NCBI RefSeq assembly: GCF_037038585.1
Contig: NC_092520.1
Location: forward strand, 191,560,604 to 191,624,603
Origin: Patagioenas fasciata
Lineage: Eukaryota; Chordata; Aves; Columbiformes; Columbidae
Length of the DNA stretch: 64,000 bases
Direction of reading: 5' to 3'
Below, piece by piece: positions 53,068 to 64,000 of this stretch (positions within the stretch are counted from its first letter, which is position 1; each line of letters begins with the position of its first letter). The notes below the pieces were generated by a model. That model saw only the letters and a list, made by a program, of their open reading frames with translations, searched no databases and was not told the origin of the DNA. The position numbers and the translations under genes are program-made.

Positions 53068-53095
53068 GTTTTGTTTTGTTTTGTTTTGTTTTGTT
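53068..53095. repeat. (GTTTT)n pentanucleotide repeat
   Basis: Five tandem GTTTT-type units within the HYAL4 intron. They lie next to an imperfect duplication of ATGGTTAAG at about 53030-53050. Confidence 0.85.
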
Positions 53096-53340
53096 TCTTC
53101 TCATTTAGCACTATGTAGCACTGGGAGAGGCTCATTTTCCAAAGATATGTTTCCTGGAATAATGTCATTCACGCTGGTAGGAACAACAGGTCTATAACTG
53201 CATTGGCATGGCTGAAACAGCACAAGTTAGACACCTGCCTAAAGCCTGTCAACTGTAATCAGACACTGTAAGGGTGACCCCATGATGTGTGATCATGCAT
53301 ATTATCACTTGCCAAAAATGGTGCCTATGTAGGTATGGTG

Positions 53341-53655
53341 ATCATAGAATCACAGAATCATAGAGTCATAAAATAGTTTTGGTTGGAAGGAACCTTCAAA
53401 GGTAATCTAGTCCAACCCCCCTGCAATGAGCAGGGACATCTTCAACCAGATCAGGTTGATCATAGCCCCATCCAGCCTGGCCTTGAATGTCTCCAGGGAT
53501 AGGACATTCACCACCTCTCTGGGCAACCTGTTCCACTATTTTACCAGCCTTATTAGAAAAAGTTTCTTGCTTGTATCTAGCCTGAATTTCCACTCTTTTA
53601 GTTTAAAACCATTACTCCTTGTCCTATTGCAACAAGCCCTGCTAAAATAATTTAG
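53341..53655 (-). mobile_element. CR1 LINE 3' fragment in the HYAL4 intron
   Basis: The left end has the CR1 tail repeat in reverse complement (CATAGAATCACAGAATCATA), then TTTTGGTTGGAAGGAACCTT and AATCTAGTCCAACCCCCCTG. The body (CATCCAGCCTGGCCTTGAAT, CTCTGGGCAACCTGTTCCAC) is the standard CR1 3' end in minus orientation. It is 5'-truncated near 53655, about 280 bp before the acceptor of coding exon 2. Confidence 0.95.
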
Positions 53656-53937
53656 AGATTGATAGATTAAATAGATCATTCAATTCTTACTCCACCAGTT
53701 TGGTTTGATGACTCATTATGAATAAACTATAATGATTCCATTGTTTAGTCATGAATGTAACCTGTGTAAACCTTTGGAGATGCACAGAAGAGCTTTCTAA
53801 GCTAAATAGTGATTTTCTTTTGAAGAATATACCACAGGACCTATGTCTCCTCTGTGGGGAAAAAATAATGATGCCCATATCCTAGTGCTTTTTATATCTT
53901 TCATTTTCTGATGTCTGTTTTTTGCCTTCTTTTTCAG

Positions 53938-54027
53938 ACAGATCTGGTCAATACCATTGGTGAAAGTGCAGCTTTGGGAGCAGCTGGAGTTGTTCTCTGG
54001 GGCAGTATGCAATATGCCAGCTCAAAG
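53938..54027 (+). CDS. HYAL4: HYAL4-type hyaluronidase, coding exon 2 of 3
   Basis: A 90-nt, 30-codon exon (residues 307-336) with acceptor TTTTTCAG and donor GTGGGT, in phase 0 at both sides. This small exon is a conserved feature of the hyaluronidase family. It encodes [20 protein letters not shown] followed by [10 protein letters not shown]. Trp327 in VVLWG is the conserved tryptophan lining the active-site cleft, and the [10 protein letters not shown] stretch is a family hallmark that particularly resembles HYAL4. Confidence 0.95.
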
Positions 54028-55174
54028 GTGGGTCACATCAGTTTATTAGTATTTAGGAATCACCTCAATACCTCTTCTCTGCCACCACACCCTCCGTAGC
54101 ACCTACCTATCTTTATCAATGTCATCAGCCAGCGACTGAGGACAGTGGGTCAGTTCTACTTTCGGGTCTCATTAGTTTTATACTTCCATTAGGCTGAGAA
54201 GTCCTGTTGCTTCAGAACACATTGCTTTGGGCAGGTCATTGGTAGTACCATGGAATATTAAGTCCAGAATAGAAGAAAAACATGTTGTGGAGCAATAACA
54301 TAAAAATATAAGCACAGCTTGTTTTACAGTGTTCTACTTTGTAGCTGTGGTCATTTGTAGAGATCCACAGAGAAGGAAAGAAGTCCAGAGGGGGGGTATT
54401 TCCTCTCTTTGCTGGTGGGGTTTGTGTTGAAATGACAGAGGGAAAATGATGCTACTACAAGAAAAGGCCTACTTGCTCCTCACAGATTCCTCAAGCTTTT
54501 ACAAATAATCCTGCTTGTAGTGATGGAGGAGGTAGGAGGCTGCACTGGCTTTTGTAGGAGGCACAGTAGGCTAGCTCCCACTCCTAAACCTGGGTTAGGC
54601 TTTGGTGCCCACTCTGGTGTTTGTGCAGTCTGCTCTCCTCTTCCTCGAGTCTCTGGCAAAGTACCACTGACTTGGGTAGAGGATGAGGGAAATGTGAACT
54701 GGAACTTTCCAGCTGCAATTGCAGCAACATCTGTGCTGATTTCTGAAAATGATGTGGCTCCTGGGAAACTGAAGAAGTTGAAGAGATCCAGACCAAAGCA
54801 GTGACTAAACACATTTTTTAAAACCTGTTAGTGCCATGCACTACTCTTTGTCAGCAGTTAAGGAACTAGTTAGTCTCAGATTAGCATATAAATTCTTTTT
54901 CAATTTACTAGGACTCCTCCCTAGTCTAATATTGCATGTTGCTACGGGGCACTGAAATGGACAATATAGTAAAGGTTAATATTTTGCTAATCTTGCCCAT
55001 GGTAGTAAACTCACTTAAACTGAATAGATTACTCCAGTATGTAAATCCAACAAAATTTATCTCCACAGGTTACTTTAGCCAAGAACCGTTTTGCATCTAG
55101 CATCTTCTTAGATATAACAAATTGGGACATAGTACTAGCTACTGTGTAATGTGTCATGGTCTTATTTCCTGCAG
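54028..55174 (+). other. HYAL4: HYAL4 intron between coding exons 2 and 3
   Basis: A 1.15-kb GT-AG intron. An overlapping open frame around 54520-54804 shows no domain I recognise and is probably chance. Confidence 0.85.
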
Positions 55175-55600
55175 GAGAGTTGTTCAACTGTGAAACGGTA
55201 CATTGATGGACCCTTAGGACATTATGTCATTAATGTGACCTCAGCAGCCAAACTCTGTAGCAAAGTCCTGTGCAAGAAGAATGGAAGATGTATCCGCAAA
55301 AACAGTGACTCTTCTGCTTACCTCCATTTGTCACCCGCTAATTTTAAGATCCAAGCCCGTCACTCAGACAGAGGCCCCAGGTTCCAGGTGACTGGTGAAC
55401 CCAGCCTGGAGACTATTGATGCCATGAGGCAGAGATTCATGTGTCAGTGTTACCAGGGCTGGACAGGAATATTTTGTGAATTGCCTGACCAAGATCTAAT
55501 GGAGCACTGGGCTCACATTGTGTTCAGTAGATCAAGAAAACAAAAGCTTTATGTTTTCCTCTTAGGCGTCACGCAGCTTCTACTTCATACTGCTCACTAA
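55175..55600 (+). CDS. HYAL4: HYAL4-type hyaluronidase, final coding exon with EGF-like region and stop
   Basis: This exon encodes residues 337-477 and the TAA stop, after acceptor TTTCCTGCAG. Cys339 should pair with Cys46. Asn356 is a glycosylation sequon (NVT). The EGF-like module uses Cys364, 369, 375, 426, 428 and 437, with VLCKKNGRCIRKN and CQCYQGWTGIFCE. Between the EGF halves is the YLHLSPANFKI stretch conserved in the family. The C-terminal 18 residues (KLYVFLLGVTQLLLHTAH) are hydrophobic, fitting a GPI-attachment signal as in HYAL4 and PH-20, though shorter and less uniform than usual. There is no extra cysteine-rich extension like that of PH-20. The total length of 477 residues is close to human HYAL4. 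Confidence 0.95.
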   Translation, partial: ESCSTVKRYIDGPLGHYVINVTSAAKLCSKVLCKKNGRCIRKNSDSSAYLHLSPANFKIQARHSDRGPRFQVTGEPSLETIDAMRQRFMCQCYQGWTGIFCELPDQDLMEHWAHIVFSRSRKQKLYVFLLGVTQLLLHTAH

Positions 55601-55802
55601 AGTCTTCTGAGGTAGGGCAAAGAAATAAGAAATGGTGCCACTAAGACTTCTGGTCCTTAGCAAGTTTTTATTACAAAGGGAAAAAGCATTGTTGACTAAA
55701 TAGTTTCAGTCTGTTTTCCCCATGCATTATGTCACTGAAATGTGTTTTTAAATGTTGCGAGTCACTTTGTAAATGTTTCCATTATTTCTGTAGGCTTATA
55801 AG

Positions 55803-55808
55803 AATAAA
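55803..55808 (+). terminator. HYAL4: Polyadenylation signal AATAAA of HYAL4
   Basis: First canonical AATAAA after the stop codon (203 nt downstream), in AT-rich context. A second AATAAA lies at 55980-55985 and could give a longer 3' UTR. Confidence 0.7.
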
Positions 55809-55989
55809 CTGTGTAAAGACATATATATATAATTTGTTTGGATAGCATGAGTTCAGTTAAACTGACAGAAATGTTCATCAGTTAAACTTTTGGTACTTTT
55901 TGAGAAGCTTACACAAGCAATACAAATGCTGTGGGTGAGGTGGCGATATTCCTGATTCAGTCTGTGATGTACTTTCTCCAATAAAGTAC

Positions 55990-56029
55990 ACTGACAGAGC
56001 CCTACTAAAGTCCATGAGGCTCTGTCAGT
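55990..56029. repeat. Perfect 12-bp inverted repeat with 16-nt loop
   Basis: ACTGACAGAGCC (55990-56001) and its exact reverse complement GGCTCTGTCAGT (56018-56029) flank a 16-nt loop. The repeat starts 5 nt after the second AATAAA downstream of HYAL4. It would form a stable hairpin in RNA or DNA. The function is unknown. Confidence 0.85.
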
Positions 56030-59000
56030 TTATGCCAGATGCACATTTCCCAATGGCCTTCTTTAGCCTAGGTTACCACTTCACACAGAAGAGTGTAGGA
56101 ATGTCTGTGGTAGTACAACTGTCTGGAAAGAGAAGTCTTTGAATTTGGCTCATACATTTTCACGAAGAATCAGAAGTCCAGTTCTGTATCCTCATCACCA
56201 GGTTGTCTAGGTAGAAGATGAAAATCAGAGTTTGGTCTGAGTTTCTTAATCATTACTGAAGGAAGCAAGTATCTAAGTAAATGTAATTTTACAGATCCTT
56301 TTTTTTTCCTTTTCTTTCTATTTCAGCTACTTAGAACCCTGTAAAGAAAATAATTTTTACCATTAGACAATGCCACTGGAAGTTGTTTACAACTACAGCT
56401 GCCAGCAGTGAGGCTGGAGGCAGCTGTGCTGCTGACTGAGAGCAGGCAGAGGTTGCATAGCTGCAGGTAAGGACTCCCATGTCTTGTGAACTCCCATGTA
56501 GGACCACTAACTACAACAGCTGGTACCAAAGCTAGGATGCATTTGACCCCCTTAACCCAGAGGTGACTACGCCCTTGGTCACCCATCAGGATATGGTCAC
56601 AGTGTGATGCTGCATTAGTGCCCTCTACTTGGGTGGGTGCAGGATGGGATCATGCAGGTTGGCTGGAGCCTGCTGCTCGACAGGACCACAGAGCATGCAC
56701 CGCCGTCAGGGCCAAATGGCCCAACAGCAAAGGAGACCAAAGTCTCGTCTGCTCCCTTCCCTTCTTTCATGGGCTCTTTGCACTTATCAGGGGACTCAGC
56801 ACCCCTCCCATGGAGAGTTTGCTGACACCCTGGTGTCTTTTTTCCCTCTTCCCTGTAGAGAAATGTGAAATACAGTAAAAACCTTGGCAACAAGTATTTT
56901 TTTATCTTCTGTGAGAATTAAATTAATATTAGTCTTCAAAATAAGTGATGCACTAATTGATTTACTTAGTCCAGGTCTGAACACTGAAATGAAATTCAAA
57001 TGAAGAAGCTTCTTTTTGCAAAGCCCAGCTACCTGCAAAGTAAAGGAGTTGTTTGTTTTATTTCATTTTTTTTTTCCTGCTTCATTGATCCTCCCAAACA
57101 ATATCGTATAGTTACAATCTTGACAATTTACTTTATAAGTGCACTTCTGTCTTTGATGATACTTTAGATCAAATCAAACTCCAGATGCTACTGGAGCACA
57201 ATAAATAGCAAATACACAGAATAAATAGCAAGTAGAGAAAGCTTTGCAAAGTGCATATTTCATTACAGCCTATTTAATATTGTTGAAGGTCTTGTCTGAT
57301 CATTCTGGTACACATAATTTTAAAAAGATTTTTTTTTTTTTTCTAGTCTAAGAATATGGTCCAATATCTGGAGAGACATGATTCACTTTCTGTCTGTGTT
57401 AGAAATATTTGGAGGAGGGAGAGTCTGAAGCAGCAGAGAACTGTGCTATAACCTTTATGATGACCTCCTTAGCCAGAACCAACTCTTAAAGCATAATTGA
57501 TCCTGGGAAGTGGTCACTGGTTTCTGGGGATAACAGGAACAAGAATTTGCTGTATTTCATCTGAACAACCTCTGCTTCAAGACAATAATGGACTCAGACG
57601 TCATGTTTTCATTCTTCCCCCATTTTTTTACTCTTGCCAAATGCTGAGCTGTGGAGTCCTCTAACCCTCTGCTTCTCATCAGAAGATAAACAACATCAAT
57701 AGAAGTGCAACTGACAGGCTTCTAGATTTTCTCAAATTTGCCGATTTAGCATTCTAAAACTTTGAAATTTGGGTGAATGTTGTGTTCACATCCTTCTCTC
57801 TTGCCACTGCTGAGTGTTGCACTTGAGAAAATGTTATATAAATTTATGGAGAGGCTGGGACTCATTTTGCTCCACTTCCATCTAATAGGTAGGTGTGTGG
57901 GGCTGCAGTCCTAGCCTGGCCAGCTTTAGGTGCCACTGTCATCTTCTTCCCACTCCCAGCCTTTCCTCTCACGCTTGTATCATGCTGTGCTGTCTTTTGC
58001 TTGTGCCGGTGCACCAGTTTGAGTGCCTTTGTGATGACCTGGATTGAGAAACCGCCCAGGTCAAAAGTTCCCTTATTAAAAAACAAAGGTGCATCCCCTG
58101 ATGCTTTTTTTCTAAAGTCAGATTAATTCATCTATCTGACTCACATTGTGCTGCTCTCACAGCTGAGCCAGGGCTAAGGAAGTTGCAAAAACCCATAGGG
58201 AAATGGTAGCAAAGCCATAAATTGAGTAGTGCCACTCAAGACAATATGTTGTGAGTAGCCAGCCTTGTTATGCAGTTGGCAGCATCAGTCGTGGCTCATC
58301 CAACCTGTCTTCTGGGGTCCATGTGGCAGGGGAGAGGCAGTGCCTGGCACCCTCTGCTCACCTCTCTGCCTCCATGGGGGACCATGGGCAGCATGACAGT
58401 CCAAGGTTGGGGAGTACTGCTGTGCCAGGGCTCCCCCAAAGCTGAGGGATCTCGGCAGTGACCAGCCCAGACCTCGGTGGCTCATCAGATGCCAAGGGCA
58501 GGGCAGGTAAACCTCATGTGGAGTGGCACAACTTGAAAATGTGAATATTGAATGTGTTTTTTGACGTCTCCTTTTGCCACTGAATCTTTAAGGTGAAAAA
58601 AATATGAGAAAACCTCACTGGCTGAACATAATCATACCAGCATTTCTGTGTTACATCACCTTTTTCCAATGCAATGTTCTTTGCTAGGATCACCGGCTTT
58701 GTAAAAATGGGAATGATATCGTTATAGAAAAAAATTGCTAACAGCCCTCACAGACAAAACCAACAGAATGAAATCTCAGACCAGTTTGGATTTGCAATAC
58801 TGTGCATAAATATGCATTTGTGCATTTTTTTTTCTGTTAAAAATTGCTAAAATAAGAAAATATTGCTTAAATTAGAAATTGCCTCATTTTTGCACTGAAA
58901 GCATTTGTTGTAGGTAGGGAATTAAAATTGCACATTACACATAACAGCAAAACATATGAAAGACTTTACCAAAGAAACTTTGATACAGTTAAGATGCTGT

Positions 59001-62000
59001 GGTAGCCACAACTTCTTTTTTGTTTACATTTCAGGAAAAGTAATTTCCTGTCAATCTGGGCCAGACTGTGAGAGTATTTGCAAATACAGGTTACTCTAAA
59101 AATAAGTGCACTTCGAAGAACGATACATGCTGGGAAGAGTCCAGCTTCTCAGAGACAAAAGCCCAGTTCTTAAAAAAAACCAAAAACCACAAGACAAACA
59201 TGATATCACATGCTGCTTAATGACATTAAAGCCCCTAACTTGTTCCTATTCAGCAATGGTACCATGTGCTTTCCACATCCTGCAGCACGCAGCAGCGAGA
59301 AGCAGTTAGAGGTCAGTAGAAAAGAGGGAAAAACACTTTTGGTAGCTTCCGAAATTAAGAGTGGATTTGAGATTTAACTTTACTTCTTTCAACAGTCACT
59401 ACCCCTCATTTAATGTCACCAGAGTAATTCCAAGGTAGTATTTTTCTGATTCAAGAAATACCTGGCTTAAGCTGTTGTAAGAAAACAGGAGGATACATCT
59501 GTGTGTTAATATACGTACATATCTACATGTGCATGTGTATATGAATAAGCACATGCCTGTGCATATTGTAATCCACATGTCTGTAAGTTTGACCGAACCA
59601 GCAGAACAATTGTGGGGTTGTGAGGCTTTGTTTTCTGCCTGGTGGGAGCCAGCTTGGAGGCAGCTGTGTAACCCTATAGCTTGGCACGTATGGCCTCTGC
59701 TGCTCTGCGGATTGTGCCTGTTATGTAACCCTGCTTATGCAGGAAGCTAAGAGCACCTAACAAGCTAAAAATAAGCAGACTTCTATAATTTCAAAGGACA
59801 ATATTTTAAACTTCGTGCATGTGGCTGCTCCTATTTCAACAATAAATGTGGCCTCTTCAGACATTTTATTTACTTTTTTGACTAGGATGATATTTAACAT
59901 GCGGGCAGCTTGTTTTCTCAGAAAGGGTCAGAGCTCCTTTCTCATTTTTCCATTACAGCAAGAACTCTCCTGGCTTTTATTTAAGGTGCTCTCCAATATC
60001 TGTGAGAAGCAAAGCAGCCCAGAGTATCAGTCCTGCTTATTCTCCTCAGACAGTCAAGCAGTCTGACATTTGTGGGCAGCTTCTAGAAAAATGATGTTTG
60101 TTTCTATGCTAGTAATAACCTTCTCAGTCAATTAGACAGCAGATTGTTAAGAGCATTTTTTATATTGCTAACTTAGGTGCTGAGTTTCCAGAGCAAAACA
60201 AGAAGTATTTATTTTTTTCCCTTACTGAAGTTTCTCCTTACCTTGGCTTTGTGTCCACTCTCCCTGTATTTCCCACTGGTAGGGGAAGGTATCCTATGGA
60301 AACCCTAAGGGGCTGACACCTCACTCCTCAGCCACAGTGGGTCACGCACACAGAGGGCAGCTGGGTTTTCTTAAGCTGACACTTGCCTTCACCTTGTGTT
60401 ATTACCCTGCCCCTGTATACAGTTGCTTGTGCCTTTCCTCATGGAAGTGAACTTCGATATAAGCATTTTAATGCTTAGCGCAAGGTTCTCAATGTTAAAA
60501 CAGGCTCATGACAGATGCTCCATCCCCGCTCTGGGCTGCCTTGGATCCATGGGCATGGGGATCCAAGATGGGGTGGTTTGCTATAGGGATCCCCTACATG
60601 GGAGAGCACAGGCCCCAGTGGCGATGCTGATCTTCCTCCTGCTCCTCCTCATCCTCAGCAGCTGCTGTAGGAGGTGGGGGGAGGCACTGCCCCTAGGTGA
60701 GATGTAAACTGGCAGGGCCAGTGGTGACACTTTGCAGCTCTGTCAAAGGTGCTTCTTCAAGCCTGGTGAAACCGAGTCATGCACAAAGATCCTTCAAAGT
60801 CCTTGGGTGCCTACAGTGGTAAGCAATGCTGACTGACTGCCTTGCATTACTTAGCTAAAGCATGAACTGAAGCCATACCGAATCTTTCGACTGCTTCACA
60901 GACAAGTATTCTTAAGTCTCAGTGCAAAACTCTATTTTGTAGAATTTGGACAAATAACAATTTTTCTAAATCTAGAAGTAGGGAGAAAGAAGACAAGCTC
61001 TCTCTGGGCCTCTGCAGGAATTCAGGCACTGATGCACCTTGATTTGGAAAGAATGGTGACGTGTAAGCACCATTGCTGCGTTCATATCTCAGCAGCAATA
61101 CTCAGCTTTGAGTATATTTGGATTAAAACCCAATAATAAACTGACCTGACTGCATTGAAGACCCAAATTTGAGTGGCAGAGTTACCGCAGTTTTGACAGA
61201 AACTATTTGATTTGTGATTTTCCAGAATGAAATCTTCTATTTTAATTTTGTTGTCATTACTCTACTCTTAAAGGTACACTACCTCATCTGACGTAAGCTG
61301 GTATATCTTTATTGATTTGCAGTAGCTGAAAACCAAGCACAAGATGTTTGGTTTTTTTTTCCACCCTTGGATTTTCCTTTTAGGCTGGTATTAGTCCATT
61401 GGCTCCCAGCACTCACCAGCTGCTGCAAGGACAATCAGCAGCAGTTCCTCAAAATATCCCCTCTGTGCTCCCTGAGAAGCAGCAGGTTGTATGATGGCTG
61501 GTGAGAGCTGGATGGAGAGGCTGCACTGGGGCATGGCCACTGAGCAAGGCTCAGCACATTTGTTCAAATTCTCCATCCATACATGAGGCTTACCGAGGTT
61601 TACATGACTCCTGGCTTTAAATAATTGCAATAATCCCTTACACTGACAACACTGAGTTGTTGTATTTCCTCCAACAATAACATTTAGTTCTAATGTAATA
61701 CTCGGCTTTGGATGGGAGCAGGAGGAGAATCAAATGGGGTTTTTTTGTTGCTGTGTTACATCTGTAGGAGTAGGAAGAAAGGAATGTCACCAAATCTGCT
61801 GGTGCTGGGTGCAAACTGTAATCACTCCTGTATGTGTGTGGGGGAGTTTTGTTCTGCACAGTCTGGGGACACAGTCTTACCCTACTGCAAATACAAAGCA
61901 ACTCTTCTGGACTCCCAGGAAAGTCAGTGGGAGGAGAGGCAACTCCTTCCTATTGTGCAAGGCTAACCTTTTATTTAATTTTTGTGAGAAGAACACGCTC

Positions 62001-62416
62001 AGAACATCAAGCATCATTTATTTAGCTTTCAGTTAGCGTTTACCACACAACTGAATCAGGAAAATGGACAGAGAGGAAAGCTACTTCTTAAAAGAATCAG
62101 TTCAACATTATTTAAAATACTATGAGGAATAAGAGTAGACAGAACTGATCTGTTGGTATTTGATCTCTCCTCTCAGGAATCTCAGAAATGTAGGAAAAAG
62201 AGGATGGTAGTGACATGCCATGAAACCTGTATCTGGCCTGTGCTGCATGGATGCACCATGTACTCAGGAGCTCCCTGGAGGAGACACCCCAAGCAGTTCT
62301 GATGCCTTAAAATGGGCTCCCGCTTTTTTTCTAACACATCTTGAAGTCAGGTGTCTGGCTACACTGTGTTGTGGGCCTCTGAACATGTATCCCAAACGTG
62401 GCTCTTCACGGTGTGG
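56030..62416. other. Intergenic sequence 3' of HYAL4
   Basis: No exon of a second hyaluronidase (SPAM1) or any other gene is recognisable on either strand. It contains short T-runs, a tandem duplication of AATAAATAGCA-type text at about 57200-57240 and scattered chance open frames. Confidence 0.6.
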
Positions 62417-62535
62417 GTATCACAGAATGTTAGGGATTGGAAGGGACCTCAAAAGATCATCTAGTCCAATCCCCCTGCCGAAGCAGGAACACTTAGGTGA
62501 GGCTACACAGGAATGTGTCCCGGTGGTATGTTGAA
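62417..62535 (-). mobile_element. Short CR1 LINE 3' fragment
   Basis: ATCACAGAATGTTAGGGATT, GGAAGGGACCTCAAAAGATC and ATCTAGTCCAATCCCCCTGC are the CR1 3' end in reverse complement. GAAGCAGGAACACTTAGGTG and AGGCTACACAGGAATGTGTC follow, typical of one CR1 subfamily. It is heavily 5'-truncated. Confidence 0.93.
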
Positions 62536-64000
62536 CTACAGATAAATAAGTGATGTGGCAGGAAACCTGGGCATCCTGGGAGTCAGAGCTTAAGCCCAAT
62601 CCTGAACACTGTCTTCATGTCTGGAGGCTGATGTTCCCTCAAACAATGTGAATGTAGTTGCTTTGCGTGTGGTGTAATCTGTATGATTTTTTAACATGCT
62701 ATTACATGAAGACAACATGGTAGCAATGCAGACCACTCAGGTTATTCCAGATCCAGGCCATTATGTTGATTCTATGGTAAAAACATCCAAAATATAGTTC
62801 CTAGTGCAAAGGTTAAGCGGGGAGGGTACTAGAAAAAGCTTTGTGTTTAAAACAGATGGGAAATAGTGGTATGTAGCACTGAGAACCTTGCCAGGCAGGG
62901 CATAGGCCAAAGAAGCTTTGTGATTATTTCAGTGTATGCCAGAAAATGACCCAGTCACTGGCATCAAGAGCATCAGGGAAGTACAAGCTAAACATAAAGA
63001 CTGATGTTATGGATGTTTCTGTGGGCCATTAAATCAATCCATCAAACCATCTGCCTTTTTGCTAGGACTAAGCATGAATCTAATCTCCTAGGCTGGACAA
63101 CTGTCAACTGTAATTGTATATAGATGAGAGACATCTAGGCACCATTAAGTGGGGGAGAAGTAAATAGCATAAGGACACTTGATCAATTTTCTTTACTTTC
63201 CATATTCAGGAGTTCATCTACCTAGTCGGCCACCAGAACACAAGTGTTCTCCAGTACATCATAAGAAAAGTCCACTATGGTAGCAAAAGTGACTGAGATG
63301 ATAGAGACCAGATGACCGTCCTGATGACCTCCACACAGACTTGCATGTCGTCTGCTAAAATCTGCTTTCCTCTGTCCAGCAGTCCCAATTTTTCATTATA
63401 GTAAGTTAAATTTTCATCATAACAAGTATCTGCTTTCCAACATACCACACATATGTTAAAATGCTGAATTATAGCTTATTCCTTAGAGGTGCTGTGGGAA
63501 ATAGCTCTGCTGCAACAGATGCATAGTGTAATTCGTAGCATTTTGAGGGTGCTCTGCCCTAAATTTGACACACTATAAAATATCCCTTGGCAGTTTGGCA
63601 GTTAGAATCTCAGCTATAATAATGCATCAGTGTCACTGGGTCAGTCAGATAATGGTGAGGTGAGGTCCTGCACCATTTTTATTATTCATTATGCTGAATA
63701 TTCAGCTCCCTGCTTTTACTTACATAACAGAGATACTTTGCAAAATGTCGTTGAGGCAAATTGCTAAAGGATGTCCTGGTGTAATGAGTCCCCTCTGAGG
63801 TGGTTGCAACCCCCCTGCCTGGGCCATTCAGGCACCTGGATACTCTGACAAACAGGGCATGCCAGGGACAGCAACTCCCATTATGCAAGTGCAGTGAGAC
63901 AAAGAACCAAGGCACTCCCTTGTGGGACAGGATTTGGCTGGCCTCAGCAAAACTCCCAGCACTTATCAATTGGTAAAAGGAGATGTGCTGGAACTTGTTG
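62536..64000. other. Intergenic sequence to the right edge
   Basis: No gene, RNA or recognisable repeat is seen. A minus-strand open frame at 63682-63969 has no features that support it as coding. Confidence 0.55.

Larger units (their letters stand above)
46888..53937 (+). other. HYAL4: HYAL4 intron between coding exons 1 and 2
   Basis: A 7.05-kb GT-AG intron. It carries a (GAGCTG)4 repeat, a (GTTTT)n repeat and a minus-strand CR1 fragment near its 3' end. It also has moderately GC-rich patches (about 47.7-48.0 and 50.3-50.7 kb) without recognisable exons. Confidence 0.85.

Noticed and set aside
54520-54804. 94-codon plus-strand frame in the second HYAL4 intron
   Set aside because: No domain, no conserved splice logic, and an overlapping antisense frame of similar length. 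Consistent with chance.
1-64000. CRISPR arrays, operons, riboswitches, phage or plasmid modules
   Set aside because: None are present. The composition, splicing and repeats are those of a bird chromosome.

Overview
This is eukaryotic, almost certainly avian, nuclear DNA. The evidence is spliced exons with GT/AG borders, a GC-rich CpG-island promoter in AT-rich surroundings, several chicken-repeat-1 (CR1) LINE fragments in the typical 5'-truncated form, and a solo LTR with the TGTCCTGG...CGACA ends usual for bird ERVL-type elements. No bacterial or organelle gene organisation is present. The sequence alone does not settle the species.

Layout. (1) Bases 1 to about 9.8 kb hold the 5' end of WASL (N-WASP, the ubiquitous Arp2/3 activator) on the minus strand: a CpG island, the first coding exon at 9379-9498 and at least 9.4 kb of intron 1. 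The rest of WASL lies off the left edge. (2) From about 10.6 to 45.9 kb is a gene-poor interval. It contains CR1 copies (about 32.3, 33.7-34.8, 37.0-38.0 and 42.2 kb), simple repeats, a 663-bp ERVL-type solo LTR at 43.5-44.2 kb and an 81-bp TA-bounded palindrome at 44.65 kb that looks like a miniature Tc1/mariner-type element. (3) A complete, apparently functional PH-20/HYAL4-type hyaluronidase gene lies on the plus strand in three coding exons (45970-46887, 53938-54027, 55175-55600), encoding 477 residues. (4) From 55.6 to 64 kb I see no gene, one short CR1 fragment near 62.4 kb, and a small perfect hairpin just 3' of HYAL4.

The order WASL(-) then HYAL4(+) matches the vertebrate block known on human 7q31 (WASL-HYAL4-SPAM1), so the two genes sit divergently about 36 kb apart. 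They do not form a functional unit. WASL acts on cytoplasmic actin nucleation, whereas the HYAL4 product is predicted to be secreted or GPI-anchored and to cleave hyaluronan or chondroitin.

I did not find convincing evidence of a wholly new biological system. The most distinctive items are the 81-bp near-palindromic element upstream of HYAL4, the extra unpaired cysteine close to the HYAL4 active site, the intact-bordered ERVL-type solo LTR, and two abutting inverted CR1 copies.
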